A stretch of 63,343 nt of DNA from IMG/VR virus record IMGVR_UViG_3300027749_002909, positions 1-63,343 of that record. The stretch is one strand, 5' to 3'. Shown one piece after another: positions 22,047 to 31,325 of this stretch. The DNA comes from a virus. Within the stretch, counting starts at the first letter, position 1. Every line of letters starts with the position of its first letter. A program made the position numbers and the translations under genes. The notes under the pieces were generated by a model that saw nothing but the letters and a program-made list of their open reading frames with translations, searched no databases and was not told the DNA's origin.

Positions 22047-23302
22047 GCGTATACCTCTTTAAGTTCTGGAATAATATCTTCTAACGTTTCATTTCTATAC
22101 TCATCTAACTCATCATTGAATTTTTTGAATTCTAATATGCCGCCCTTGTTCTCATCACCGACACTTAAGTTATAGAGTATCATATTGAAACCATTTTGTA
22201 TATCTTGATTATCTAAATACTTAGCCTGATGCTGTTTGTATTTTTCCATCAAACCTTGCTTAATGTGTTTAGGCAATATCATAATATTTGCATACCATGG
22301 ATTAGTTGCTAAGTTAAATCTAGGACTTGAGTTGGCAGTAATAAAGCCTTCATTAATCATGTAGTCAAAGAATTCAGGAAAATCAAATACGTTCCAAATA
22401 CTAATTGTAGGAGTAATTTGAAATTGTGCATGCGGAACTTGTTCTTTGATAGCTTTAATGTTTTTAACGATACGTGACCAGTCAGTACCTTTGCGTATTG
22501 CTTCTGCTACATCTTCGGCTGCATCTAGACTAGCCCAAATTTGAAGTTTAGGGAATTTCTTCCAATATCCAATCAAGTCTTTGTCTTTGTATTTTAGTGA
22601 ACTAAGATTAGTGGTGTAAGTCAATTCAATTGTTTCATTCAATCCATTTTCAATCCAGTAGTCAAGGCATTCATAGTGTTCAGGAGTAATAATAATCTCA
22701 CCGCCCGCAAAATAAACTTCAGAAACATCTTTAAGATAAGGTTTTAATTTATTCATAAAATTCATTTCTTCTGCTGCATTGATAACAATTTTCTTAGTTT
22801 TAAAATATTGTTCATATACTTCAGTACCCCGTTCGTCTACAAACTCTTGCGCCCATAGACTTGAGCAGCCCGGGCCACATGAACGACATTTCATATTACA
22901 TATATTACTAAAGCGCAGATCCATATATCTCATTTTGAAATCAGTTAATTCACCGTCATCTTTTGTAGTTTCACTGATATCTTTTACATAATCAAGTCCT
23001 CGGCGCTTATTGTGACTTTGACGCATTGTCCAAGTACCCATTAATTCTAAATCATAGCAGCGTTTGCAAGCCTCAACTGGTTCATCGTTGAGCATTGATG
23101 TACGCATTTTTTTATAATCTTCGCTATTCATCATTTGAATAATAGACTCATCATCTTTGATATTTGCTACAGGCATATTACTGTCAGCTACACAACAGGG
23201 CATTACTCTGCCGTCCGGCCATGAATGAAAATGAATCCAAGGTAATACACAAAAGTGCTTACCATTCTTTACTAAATTCTCTACTACGATTGAATCTTGC
23301 AT
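22031..23302 (-). CDS. Twitch-domain radical SAM protein (1)
   Basis: 423 residues. An N-terminal twitch-like domain has FCVLPWIHFH (Cys18), MPCC (Cys36, 37) and CKRC (Cys79, 82). The radical SAM core follows with CNMKCRSC (Cys135, 139, 142) and AGGE (199-202). This N-terminal-twitch layout is a described family of unknown substrate, common in phages and in glycan clusters. GGAG five nt before ATG supports the start. It is the last of four such genes in transcription order and about as long as the two before it. Confidence 0.82.
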   Translation of the reverse strand: MQDSIVVENLVKNGKHFCVLPWIHFHSWPDGRVMPCCVADSNMPVANIKDDESIIQMMNSEDYKKMRTSMLNDEPVEACKRCYDLELMGTWTMRQSHNKRRGLDYVKDISETTKDDGELTDFKMRYMDLRFSNICNMKCRSCGPGCSSLWAQEFVDERGTEVYEQYFKTKKIVINAAEEMNFMNKLKPYLKDVSEVYFAGGEIIITPEHYECLDYWIENGLNETIELTYTTNLSSLKYKDKDLIGYWKKFPKLQIWASLDAAEDVAEAIRKGTDWSRIVKNIKAIKEQVPHAQFQITPTISIWNVFDFPEFFDYMINEGFITANSSPRFNLATNPWYANIMILPKHIKQGLMEKYKQHQAKYLDNQDIQNGFNMILYNLSVGDENKGGILEFKKFNDELDEYRNETLEDIIPELKEVYAWAAS

Positions 23303-23304
23303 TC

Positions 23305-24531
23305 TTACTCCGTTAAATCTTGTAATTTATTTAATTCAGGGAAAGTTTTCCAGAAACTTTCATTACGTATTCTATCGCCCGAATCTGTGTGCATCATAAA
23401 TGTTTCTTTGTTGTCTGTCCATGTGTCAGATTCTTTTGCAAAGTTTACTGCATCTGTTACCAATCGGGATAGTGATGTGCTATCACCTTCGTTGTTTTGT
23501 GCCCAAACTAATGCTTTGGTTGCTGCTTCAACTTTTAATTCTTTGGGTAGACTTTTACCGCTATAATAGCTAGGATGTACCGCTAGATATAAACTATGAT
23601 ACCAATCATCTCTACGAATAATACCTTTATCTTTTAAGTAAGAATAGAATTCCCCGATAGTTGAATAATTAAATATTGAGAATACAGTGTTCATTTGAAA
23701 TGAGACATAATCCAATTCTCGGAACTTTAGTAGATTGCTCTCAACAAGTCCCCAATCTGTTCCATGCCGCAACCATTCAGCACGTTCACCGTAATGATCT
23801 ACACTACAACTTAACTCAATCTTCTTAAAGTGTTTCCACATGTCTAACAAGTCATAGTCCTTAAACTTGATATTGCTAGCATTTGTGTTGTATCGTAATG
23901 TAATGTCAGTGCGACCTTTGCGAATCATTTCTTCTAACATTATATAATGTTCTTCGGTCAATGTAGGTTCACCACCGGCAAAATAAGCTAGATCAATATG
24001 TTCTACTTGATCTAATACTTCACGTAATAGATTACCCTTCTCATCAGCATGAATAACAATAGGATGCTTTGGGTCGTGATTGGCTCGCATTTCTGCTCCC
24101 CATTGACTACTAAATTCACTGCCACATGTTCTGCATTTAAAATTACATATGTTACTGAATCTGATATCAAAGTAATGCATTTTGAAGTTGGGCACAGTTC
24201 CATCAGCTAGCGTAGTAGGAACCGTTGTATCAAAATGTTTACCAAAATGTTCTTTACTATAGTTTCTAAAACTATGCGGACCTGCTTCTTCGTGCTTGTA
24301 GCAGAAGTTACATATCTTGTTTGGTTTATCGTTTAACATATCCAAACGTAATTGTTTCATCTGCTCATTATTGAAGGCATCTTTAAGACTAGTTTGTTTG
24401 GTGTTACCAAATGGTACTGTATAGTCATTACTACAGCAGGGATAGATATCCCCTTTTGGGGTAACATTTAAATGTACCCAAGGGAACATACAGAAAGTTT
24501 TACTTTCATTTAATAGATATTCTTTGTTCAT
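23305..24531 (-). CDS. Twitch-domain radical SAM protein (2)
   Basis: 408 residues. Twitch cysteines are Cys14 (FCMFPWVHLN), Cys32-33 and Cys74/77. Radical SAM cysteines are 129, 133 and 136 (CNFKCRTC), with AGGEPTLTEEHY after them. It is most similar to the neighbour at 24528-25757, including the starts (MNKEYLLNESKTFCMFPW and MNKEYQLFKSKTFCMMPW), so the pair arose by duplication. ATGA overlap with that neighbour. Confidence 0.82.
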   Translation of the reverse strand: MNKEYLLNESKTFCMFPWVHLNVTPKGDIYPCCSNDYTVPFGNTKQTSLKDAFNNEQMKQLRLDMLNDKPNKICNFCYKHEEAGPHSFRNYSKEHFGKHFDTTVPTTLADGTVPNFKMHYFDIRFSNICNFKCRTCGSEFSSQWGAEMRANHDPKHPIVIHADEKGNLLREVLDQVEHIDLAYFAGGEPTLTEEHYIMLEEMIRKGRTDITLRYNTNASNIKFKDYDLLDMWKHFKKIELSCSVDHYGERAEWLRHGTDWGLVESNLLKFRELDYVSFQMNTVFSIFNYSTIGEFYSYLKDKGIIRRDDWYHSLYLAVHPSYYSGKSLPKELKVEAATKALVWAQNNEGDSTSLSRLVTDAVNFAKESDTWTDNKETFMMHTDSGDRIRNESFWKTFPELNKLQDLTE

Positions 24532-25757
24532 AGTAATCCTGCTAGTTCTGGAAAAGTTTTAGCAAAATTCTCCACTCGTATATTATCTAATCGTTGTATT
24601 TCACTTCTAAATTTATCTTTATTTTCTTCCCATGTATTTTTAGAAAATAACCAGCCCAATGATTGTTCGGGTTGCATCAGATGTTTATTCAAAAATTTGT
24701 TATCATTTAAAATTGTAATACATTTCTCTAAACTTTCCTTACCTTTTAATTTATAATCATTTGGTAAAACATGACTTGAAATATGTTCGGGGTCAGACAT
24801 ATTATATATAGAATAAACATGGTCTTTTGGAGCATACAACTGCTTATTTATTAGATATTGGTAAAACTCATGTATAGTTAATAAATTAAACACACTCAAA
24901 ACAGTATTCATTGTCAATTGTATATACGGGGCTTTCTTTACTTGAGTAAAGTTTTCCTCTACTTTACCCCAATCTGTCCCGTTTCTTATATATTCAGCAC
25001 GAGCACCATAATGATCAATACTGGCATAAATTTGAATTTCATGTTTAAAATGTTTCCATAAATCAAGCAAATCTTTATCTTTAAATTTCAAATTACTTAA
25101 GTTAGTATTATATCGTAATATGATATCCGTACGTTTTTGTTTTATCATTTCTTCTAACAAAACATAATGTTCTTCGGTGATTAATGGTTCACCCCCTGCA
25201 AAATATGCAGTTTCCATAAATTGAATTTGATCTACTACTTCCTGTAAAAATTTTGGATTATCATTTTTAGGAATGATACGTGCATACGGTAATTTATTTT
25301 TTAAATCTTCTTGTTCCCATTGACTACTAAACGCTGCTCCGCAGGTTCTACATTTAAAATTACATATATTATTAAACCTAATATCAAAATATTTCATTTT
25401 AAATTCAGTTACAGCACCGTCTAGTGTTGTGTTATTTAATGCTTCATCGTAATAATTTCTATAATTAGTATTCATTTGTTGTCTAGAACTCCTAATATTA
25501 ACTTTTTCATGTTCATAACATTTAGTACATTCACTATTAGGAACCTCGCTAATCATATCCACTCGTAATTGTTTCATTTTTTCACTATTTACAATTTCTA
25601 TTAATGATTGTGTTTTTGTGTTACCCATCCCATTACCAGTAGTAGCAGATTCTGCAATGCAACAGGGTGCAGCAACTCCCGATGGTGAGGCATGCAAATG
25701 AATCCACGGCATCATACAAAATGTTTTGCTTTTAAATAACTGATATTCTTTGTTCAT
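24528..25757 (-). CDS. Twitch-domain radical SAM protein (3)
   Basis: 409 residues. Twitch cysteines are Cys14, Cys32-33 and Cys77/80. The radical SAM motif CNFKCRTC is at Cys132, 136 and 139, followed by AGGEPLITEEHY. Closest relative in the window is the 408-residue protein downstream. Variation is greatest in the last 100 residues, which in such enzymes probably shape the substrate pocket. Its codons look more AT-rich than those of its sister gene, so the copies may have separate histories. Confidence 0.82.
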   Translation of the reverse strand: MNKEYQLFKSKTFCMMPWIHLHASPSGVAAPCCIAESATTGNGMGNTKTQSLIEIVNSEKMKQLRVDMISEVPNSECTKCYEHEKVNIRSSRQQMNTNYRNYYDEALNNTTLDGAVTEFKMKYFDIRFNNICNFKCRTCGAAFSSQWEQEDLKNKLPYARIIPKNDNPKFLQEVVDQIQFMETAYFAGGEPLITEEHYVLLEEMIKQKRTDIILRYNTNLSNLKFKDKDLLDLWKHFKHEIQIYASIDHYGARAEYIRNGTDWGKVEENFTQVKKAPYIQLTMNTVLSVFNLLTIHEFYQYLINKQLYAPKDHVYSIYNMSDPEHISSHVLPNDYKLKGKESLEKCITILNDNKFLNKHLMQPEQSLGWLFSKNTWEENKDKFRSEIQRLDNIRVENFAKTFPELAGLL

Positions 25758-27148
25758 AATGGGTTCAATTGATTAACTTCTTGACATAATCTATAAAATC
25801 CCATATATTCTGGGAAAATAGCTAGCATATCAGTATCTCTACGTTCGTCTAATTCATTGAACCAGTTGTAGAAATCTTTACGTCCTTCAATCAATTTTTC
25901 TTCTGAGTAGTGAGTGGATTCCATATAATCAACTACACGTTTAAACTTTTCATATTCAACAGTGGTAAATTTATTACTAGCACTATCGTCTACGTTAGCT
26001 AGCATAAATGCTAATGCATCGTGCATATAGGACATGAATTCTTCTTTAGGAAGAATGTTCATGTCATACTGAATTGGATCACGTAAATAAGGGGTATCAA
26101 AGCGAACACGATGGCTCTTAATGTCATCATACCAACCATACTGCTCGCGCCACTCTAAAAACTTAGCTAAAAAATCTTTAAATGTTGTTACACTAAAAAT
26201 ATTAAATGTAATCATAAACGTGATTGGACTATTGGTTCTATTAAGATATGTATGAAAGTTTGTTTCCCACAATTCTAAATCTAATCCAGTGCGAATGTAT
26301 TCAGCTTTAGGGCCCCATGTATCTAAGCTAGTGAATAGTTTAAATGCACGTATTTTTCCGTCATCACATAACTGTTTTACGTTGTCACTTAGTTTCTCAA
26401 CTAGTGCTGTTTTGGTACCCAAATTACTGTTGATGTTTAGTTCTAACCAAGGCATAGGATCACTGTCAATTTCTTTCAATAGCTTCCATGTGCTAGTATG
26501 CATAGTAGGTTCACCACCTGTAACCCGCATGATATTTAAAGTTTTGCGTAGTTCAGGCCACCATTTCCAAAATGCTTCAACATAGGGATTTTCTTCTTCA
26601 CGTTGATATAGTTTCATCCAGTCAACATCACAACGATGGTTCTTTACTGTTGTTACAGGACCGTTGTTTTTGATTTCATTGTAAAAACTAGTACTATATT
26701 TTGGATGACAGTAACCACACTTGAAATTACATTCGTTGCCAAAGTTAATTTCTAAGTATTCGGGATTGATGTTCTGGTCCCAAGGGCCCTTAACAGTTTG
26801 CTCATATCGTTCTTCGGTGAAGATACTAGCATTCCGAATATGACGGTCACTGACATAGTCCGATCCCATTGCTTCAATATTCCAACAGTACTGACATCCT
26901 GTGGGCTTTTTACCCTCAAGCATTTCTTTACGTTCAAGTTTCTTGTGCATTGTGTTGTGCAATGCAGAAGGGTTATCGGCTAGTTCACTTAGGGGAATTT
27001 TGTGTGGTTTGGGGTGATAGCAACTATGTGTCTCGCCTGATTGCAAATACATAGTTACATGATGCCATTTAGCTAAACAGAATGAAGTTGTAGTTTCATT
27101 CTCAATTTTAATCTTAATGTCTTGAATTCTTTGGTGTTCACTACTCAT
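25754..27148 (-). CDS. Twitch-domain radical SAM protein (4)
   Basis: 464 residues from the ATG at 27148-27146, which overlaps the upstream stop as TAATG and has AAGGA in range. An ATG two codons earlier (27154) is the alternative. Counting from the earlier ATG, the twitch cysteines are about 26 (FCLAKW), 45 and 87/90 (CQYC), and the radical SAM motif CNFKCGYC is at 142, 146 and 149, followed by TGGEPT. It is the most divergent of the four, with an insert after the cluster motif. It is the first in transcription order. Confidence 0.8.
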   Translation of the reverse strand: MSSEHQRIQDIKIKIENETTTSFCLAKWHHVTMYLQSGETHSCYHPKPHKIPLSELADNPSALHNTMHKKLERKEMLEGKKPTGCQYCWNIEAMGSDYVSDRHIRNASIFTEERYEQTVKGPWDQNINPEYLEINFGNECNFKCGYCHPKYSTSFYNEIKNNGPVTTVKNHRCDVDWMKLYQREEENPYVEAFWKWWPELRKTLNIMRVTGGEPTMHTSTWKLLKEIDSDPMPWLELNINSNLGTKTALVEKLSDNVKQLCDDGKIRAFKLFTSLDTWGPKAEYIRTGLDLELWETNFHTYLNRTNSPITFMITFNIFSVTTFKDFLAKFLEWREQYGWYDDIKSHRVRFDTPYLRDPIQYDMNILPKEEFMSYMHDALAFMLANVDDSASNKFTTVEYEKFKRVVDYMESTHYSEEKLIEGRKDFYNWFNELDERRDTDMLAIFPEYMGFYRLCQEVNQLNPL

Positions 27149-28101
27149 TACCATCCTTCAATTCTGCGAATAACATCCATCTCTGTTACGAGCGGACCTA
27201 GATTATGTTTGTCAGTGTTGTAGTGACGTTTAAAAAACTTACTTTGTTCTTTTCCTAATGTACACATGGGCAATCCAAGTTTGTCGTGTAGTGCTGCACC
27301 TAATAGTGTTGCTTCACGTTCAGGATCTCTATGTTCTTGTTCTTCCCAAAGTGTAATATAGTTGTCAAACCATTGCACATTAGTATAGTCCCAACCAGTT
27401 AACATGGTCATGTATGTGCCTAATCGTGCGCCGTAAATAGCCCACATGCCATTCTCAACATCTGCCCCAACATTGTGCCAGATAGTTAAATTGTTTAAGT
27501 TGCGACTTGCGACAGTTTCTTTGAAAGTTTCTATATCAGGCTTTGCACCTTTGTCAAGAACCATTTTCACTCCTTCACGGAATCCAGCACGCCACGCTTG
27601 AAACGGGGTATAATTAGGATAAGTAGTAGAGTAACAATCATGCATTGCCCAGTATAAGTTATCTTTGCTATCCATGCAGAAATCAGCAATACGTGTTACA
27701 TCACCGTCTGTTTGATTTTCATGTGTTTTCATATTAGCAACATAAGTCTTTGTCCAACTGCTCATGCCACCATTGCCATAGCGCAGCCCGTTGATGCTGT
27801 TGATAGCTTTCCAACGATACTGTGCTAATTTAAATTTAGAATCTTTTTCAGTAAAATCTAATTGAAGGTTGAAGAAACTTTCTTCTGGCATGTTATCACC
27901 ATCAATCAGAATAAAGCGTTCAGTACTACTTAATTCTGCTGCTGCTTTGTGTGCAGCATCACTACCCTTAACACCGTCTACACGTTGCGCCCAAGGAACC
28001 ATGTTCTTTACTTTAAGCCAGAATTCTTCTTTTTGTGGCTCATCATAACTTAGGTAGATACAATCTAAGTCGGCCATATCAATGATATCACTGTAGTTCA
28101 T
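27148..28101 (-). CDS. Glycosyltransferase-like protein
   Basis: 317 residues. CIYLSYDEP near the start, RVDGVKGSDAAHKAAAEL (40-57), then FILIDGDNMP (63-72) with a DxD-type motif that in GT-A enzymes binds the metal and sugar nucleotide, and INGLRYGNGGMSSW. Its layout is shared with the C-terminal part of the 987-residue protein at 6824-9787, where the DxD is lost. No membrane segment. It overlaps its neighbours on both sides. Sugar and acceptor unknown. Confidence 0.6.
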   Translation of the reverse strand: MNYSDIIDMADLDCIYLSYDEPQKEEFWLKVKNMVPWAQRVDGVKGSDAAHKAAAELSSTERFILIDGDNMPEESFFNLQLDFTEKDSKFKLAQYRWKAINSINGLRYGNGGMSSWTKTYVANMKTHENQTDGDVTRIADFCMDSKDNLYWAMHDCYSTTYPNYTPFQAWRAGFREGVKMVLDKGAKPDIETFKETVASRNLNNLTIWHNVGADVENGMWAIYGARLGTYMTMLTGWDYTNVQWFDNYITLWEEQEHRDPEREATLLGAALHDKLGLPMCTLGKEQSKFFKRHYNTDKHNLGPLVTEMDVIRRIEGW

Positions 28102-28435
28102 AAATGTTTAATTTCCATTTAGTATGAACATCTTGCTCGCCAACTATAATACTAATATCTTCAGGGTGACAACTAACACCTTCTTCATTGTCTGGCATTA
28201 GTTTATATACTACTGCATTTGGTTTGACTCTTGAAATCCTACCATCGATTACTCTTATATCAGGTCTAGCTTCAGCAAATGTTTGTGTATCAACAACAAT
28301 GTATTTGCCCTGCATAGATTTGTCGCCGGTATAACATATAACTGCGCCGCTGTCATCATAGTACAACCTAAATTCAGGTGTTTCTAATTTGGGTGCTTCC
28401 CAAACAACTACATAATCTTCTTCGTTCGTACTCAT
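28088..28435 (-). CDS. Conserved small phage protein (YYDD…EARPD type)
   Basis: 115 residues. The core EFRLYYDDSGAVICYTGD, then KYIVVDTQTFAEARPDIRVIDG is a pattern I have seen in many marine phage proteins of unknown function. It is beta-rich with no membrane segment or catalytic motif. It sits between two glycosyltransferase-like genes with overlaps, so it may be an accessory subunit, which is inference. Confidence 0.6.
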   Translation of the reverse strand: MSTNEEDYVVVWEAPKLETPEFRLYYDDSGAVICYTGDKSMQGKYIVVDTQTFAEARPDIRVIDGRISRVKPNAVVYKLMPDNEEGVSCHPEDISIIVGEQDVHTKWKLNIYELQ

Positions 28436-29187
28436 ACTATTATTTTATCACAAAAATTTTTCACATGATAGTGAAATGGATACTGCTGCGGAACTGTTTG
28501 AATTCTAATGTGATCTGGCAAACATTCATATACAAACGTATCTGTCCAGTTTTCTGTAGGATTACCATTAATAAAAGATTTCATATGAACCATACTCATC
28601 TCTGTAAACTTAGGCAGTGTAGTTTTATCTATGCCTATTATATGGCAAGCTATAGAATATGCCCAATCAGTGGTTGCAATTTCTTGAGGATTACATTTTA
28701 GTATGGCCTTGTATTCTGCCCAATTTTCAAACACATCTCTAACTATCTCAAAGAACTTTTCCGCAGTAGCTGACTTCTTAAAATAAGTTATGGAATTGTA
28801 CACATCAGGCAACTTGTTGTCAACTATGAATCTGCGATAGAATCTTACGTCCGATATTTCTTGGTTGAAGTTTCTGATTGTGCTTGATACTACTACATCT
28901 CGGTCTTTAAATACATCCCACCAATGATCTATATTGCGCGGTATGTACATATCTGCTTCTAATTTAATAGTATACTCGTATGGACTAGCTTCATATACTT
29001 GCCAATCGTTGATTAGTTTCCATTCACTATCAGGTGCTAAGTCACCATGAGGTAACATGTCGGTTGTGATAATAGTTACATTGGCATCAGGCATGACTCT
29101 TAATATGCTTTTACGTAATGTTTCTGCACATTTAGTATAACTGGTTTTCTCAGTATCCTGAGCCATTATAACGAAACCTTTATTCAT
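28432..29187 (-). CDS. Glycosyltransferase-like protein, GT-A type
   Basis: 251 residues. The start GFVIMAQDTEKTSYTKCAETL and NVTIITTDML form the first half of a GT-A fold. YTIKLEADMYIP (72-83) has EAD in the DxD position, and a His near the end (SMVHMKSF) could complete metal binding as in GT8-like enzymes. It is related in plan to the next gene upstream (29180-29989). ATGA overlap with its follower. Confidence 0.65.
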   Translation of the reverse strand: MNKGFVIMAQDTEKTSYTKCAETLRKSILRVMPDANVTIITTDMLPHGDLAPDSEWKLINDWQVYEASPYEYTIKLEADMYIPRNIDHWWDVFKDRDVVVSSTIRNFNQEISDVRFYRRFIVDNKLPDVYNSITYFKKSATAEKFFEIVRDVFENWAEYKAILKCNPQEIATTDWAYSIACHIIGIDKTTLPKFTEMSMVHMKSFINGNPTENWTDTFVYECLPDHIRIQTVPQQYPFHYHVKNFCDKIIV

Positions 29188-29989
29188 AGTTAATCAACTC
29201 CATGAAGTTGTCTTTGTCCATCATATGAAAGTCCATATCTTTTATAATAGTATATTCTTTACGAATTTTGCCGCGCTGCCAGTTATCAAACATTACAGTG
29301 TATTCAGTGTTAAAATCATTGTCATTATTTCTATATACTGTAGTATTTTTACCTACATGTACCAAGTTCCATGGTATAATATCTGATTTGGGTGTAGTAT
29401 GACCATTGACAATTCTTGTAGCCAATGTTAATGCATAATCATTACGAAAAGTTGCAGATATAAATCCATATATATTAGCATAGTGTTGAAAATTATTTTG
29501 AATCATTTCTAAACACTCAAATATTTGTTTTGCTCTTTGTGTTTTTTTAAATGTAATTGCTGTAGCCCACAATGTGTTGAAACTGTATGCACTTAATACT
29601 TCTTGTGGTACATTTGAATGCATCAAAAAACTAGTAGTGTCATGGCAGCAAAAATCAGTAGGCATGTTAAATGTAGTTAGCAATTTATCTGAGTTTACCA
29701 TATAGTCAGTGTCTAGCAATAATGTTTCATCATAAGGACTGAATTGGTATGCACGGAATCTTCCTTTATTAATCCAAATGCCCCAGTCTCTTCGGTTGTT
29801 CTTGTCAGCCGGAGCCAATACAACATTATCAAATTTATAAGGTTGATAAACCGGAAGAGATTCACTATCTGTTACAATTGTAACAGGTATATCCAAAAAA
29901 TGATTGATGCGTTTGGCAGTTGCCACTGCCATATCATAGTAATTAAATTTGGGACTATTAAATGCGAAAAGTAATGCCCCTCTACTCAT
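29180..29989 (-). CDS. Glycosyltransferase-like protein, DTD motif
   Basis: 269 residues. LLFAFNSPKFNYYDMAVA begins the fold, VTIVTDSES follows, and ETLLLDTDYMV (88-98) has a clear DxD motif. WNLVHVGKNT near the end supplies a His. The plan is GT-A. It is the first of the transferase genes after the fibre region in transcription order, which makes modification of virion appendages one possible job. It overlaps both neighbours. Confidence 0.68.
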   Translation of the reverse strand: MSRGALLFAFNSPKFNYYDMAVATAKRINHFLDIPVTIVTDSESLPVYQPYKFDNVVLAPADKNNRRDWGIWINKGRFRAYQFSPYDETLLLDTDYMVNSDKLLTTFNMPTDFCCHDTTSFLMHSNVPQEVLSAYSFNTLWATAITFKKTQRAKQIFECLEMIQNNFQHYANIYGFISATFRNDYALTLATRIVNGHTTPKSDIIPWNLVHVGKNTTVYRNNDNDFNTEYTVMFDNWQRGKIRKEYTIIKDMDFHMMDKDNFMELINYE

Positions 29990-30294
29990 CTTTTAGTCTC
30001 TAGTTCTTTCCATTCTTTGTGCCATGCAAGCATAACAGATTCGTATGTTGTGGTTAAGATTTTTAATAGTTTTTCTCTGTCAACCATAACTGGATTATCA
30101 AAGGTATCAATTAATACAACAAACTCACTATCAGATAGTGCCGAAAGTAAAGAGATTGTTTGCGAGTCTGCACGCCAAAGGCCAGACTGATCAGCTACGA
30201 TAAATTTGCTATCATATTTGTCTTTTAAATATGATTTGGCTGAATTGTGATTGAAGCGGGCTTTGGCTTCGGTGATTAATGTCTTTGTATCCAT
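29986..30294 (-). CDS. Conserved phage protein beside fibre genes
   Basis: 102 residues from ATG at 30294, chosen because AGGAG lies 5 nt upstream; a frame to 30309 lacks a site. It begins MDTKTLITEAKARFNHNSAK, then LKDKYDSKFIVADQSGLWRAD, FVVLIDTFDNPVMVDREKLL and a helical Trp-rich end. This small protein type is usual next to tail fibre genes in T4-like phages. A fibre chaperone is possible but unproven. A CTAAATA motif is 17 nt before the start. Confidence 0.65.
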   Translation of the reverse strand: MDTKTLITEAKARFNHNSAKSYLKDKYDSKFIVADQSGLWRADSQTISLLSALSDSEFVVLIDTFDNPVMVDREKLLKILTTTYESVMLAWHKEWKELETKR

Positions 30295-30311
30295 GTGTAC
30301 TCCTATCAATC

Positions 30312-30318
30312 TATTTAG
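30312..30318 (-). promoter_or_regulatory. Late-promoter-like motif (CTAAATA)
   Basis: CTAAATA on the minus strand, 17 nt before the ATG at 30294, with the ribosome site AGGAG between. The same spacing is found at 31297 and 56501. CTAAATA-type late motifs are known in cyanophages related to T4. Confidence 0.4.
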
Positions 30319-30343
30319 ATAGATATGAAGGCTATGAGAAAAA

Positions 30344-31297
30344 TTATGAACCTGATACTGTTCCGGTTACGCTAAGTGTGCCCCAACTATTAGCCAAATA
30401 TGTTGTTTCGGGAGCCTGCACAGTGACTGCGGTCGTAGTACCTGTACCTACAGTATATCCGTTGGGTATTTCATCCCAAGTAGTATATATAGTAATAACA
30501 CTACCCGCATCACCATTTGATCCTTGAGTGCCATTACTTTTAGCTATCATATTAATATTAGTAGCTAGATAATATGCAGGCCCAGTAGTTGCTGCTTGTG
30601 AAAATACATTTGCATTGCTTGTGGTCATTGCAAAGTATCCTAAATTAGTGCCAATAGTCGGTGTGGCTCCACCTCCGCCTATTTTAGTTATACCGTTAAA
30701 TGAAGTGCTAGCAATTGTAATTGAACCACTTGACGGTGAACTCATTGCTACTGTACCTACATTACTTGCTAAATTATTCAGCAATAAATTAATACCAGCT
30801 GTATTATTAGCATGTGAGCATGTGACTTTTAATTGACCGCCTGAATTAAAGAAATATCTGGCTGCATCTCCATTTGCAAAAGTTACAGTATGTATAAAAA
30901 CTAATGCGTTAGCCCAAGTAGAACTATATGTTGCTGCATTAGAAATACTACTTCCTTGAGTGGCTGCATTTAATCTACTGCCATATATAGTTGTTAAGTT
31001 ATTGGGGATAGCCGAAATATATTCAATATTCCCGCCAACAACGGGTGCAACTACACTTGTGATACTAGTACCTTGATGTGATGCTGAATTTGATGTTTTG
31101 TTAACCAAGTTAGCCCAATCAGTAGCATACACTGTGTTACCCGTTGCTACATTTGCTAATGCAGTCTGACCATATCCGGCAGTAGTACCACCAGTTGCCC
31201 ATACAGTGTTCAGTGCACCAGATGATGTGATTGGATTACCACCTACTAGGGTGTTATAATCTAATGCTTGAATATTTCCGTATAATGCGTATGTCAT
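30344..31297 (-). CDS. Virion appendage/fibre protein, paralogue A
   Basis: 317 residues, Gly/Ser/Thr/Asn-rich with predicted beta structure throughout. Key segments: NTVWATGGTTAGYGQ, GDAARYFFNSGGQLKVTCS, and GSVITIYTTWDEIPNGYTVG. The 'YFFNSGG' block is typical of tail-fibre-like proteins in marine phages. It is roughly 70% identical by eye to the next gene upstream (31326-32282). A motif AATAAATA is 16 nt before the ATG, so it may have its own late promoter and be made in a different amount from its partner. Confidence 0.65.
   Translation of the reverse strand: MTYALYGNIQALDYNTLVGGNPITSSGALNTVWATGGTTAGYGQTALANVATGNTVYATDWANLVNKTSNSASHQGTSITSVVAPVVGGNIEYISAIPNNLTTIYGSRLNAATQGSSISNAATYSSTWANALVFIHTVTFANGDAARYFFNSGGQLKVTCSHANNTAGINLLLNNLASNVGTVAMSSPSSGSITIASTSFNGITKIGGGGATPTIGTNLGYFAMTTSNANVFSQAATTGPAYYLATNINMIAKSNGTQGSNGDAGSVITIYTTWDEIPNGYTVGTGTTTAVTVQAPETTYLANSWGTLSVTGTVSGS
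30827..30886 (-). repeat. 60-nt perfect direct repeat, copy 1
   Basis: This 60-nt block is identical to 31809-31868 and encodes the GDAARYFFNSGGQLK region in both paralogues. Surrounding sequence differs at many third positions, so the perfect match suggests recent gene conversion or strong constraint on the DNA itself. Confidence 0.85.
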
Positions 31298-31313
31298 AAA
31301 ATTCTCGTTGTAC

Positions 31314-31321
31314 TATTTATT
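31314..31321 (-). promoter_or_regulatory. Late-promoter-like octamer (AATAAATA)
   Basis: AATAAATA on the minus strand, 16 nt before the ATG at 31297 and lying just before the stop of the preceding gene is cleared. One mismatch to TATAAATA. Confidence 0.4.
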
Positions 31322-31325
31322 AAAA

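Noticed and set aside
24012-24203. Overlapping minus-strand ORFs inside large genes (for example 61-63 codons at 24012, 26752, 18510, 19144)
   Set aside because: They lie wholly inside well-supported genes in another frame, without ribosome sites or recognisable features.
9796-30294. A RiPP gene cluster with precursor peptide, suggested by the many radical SAM genes
   Set aside because: I found no short ORF with a leader-core layout or repeated core residues among these genes; sugar enzymes dominate the context.
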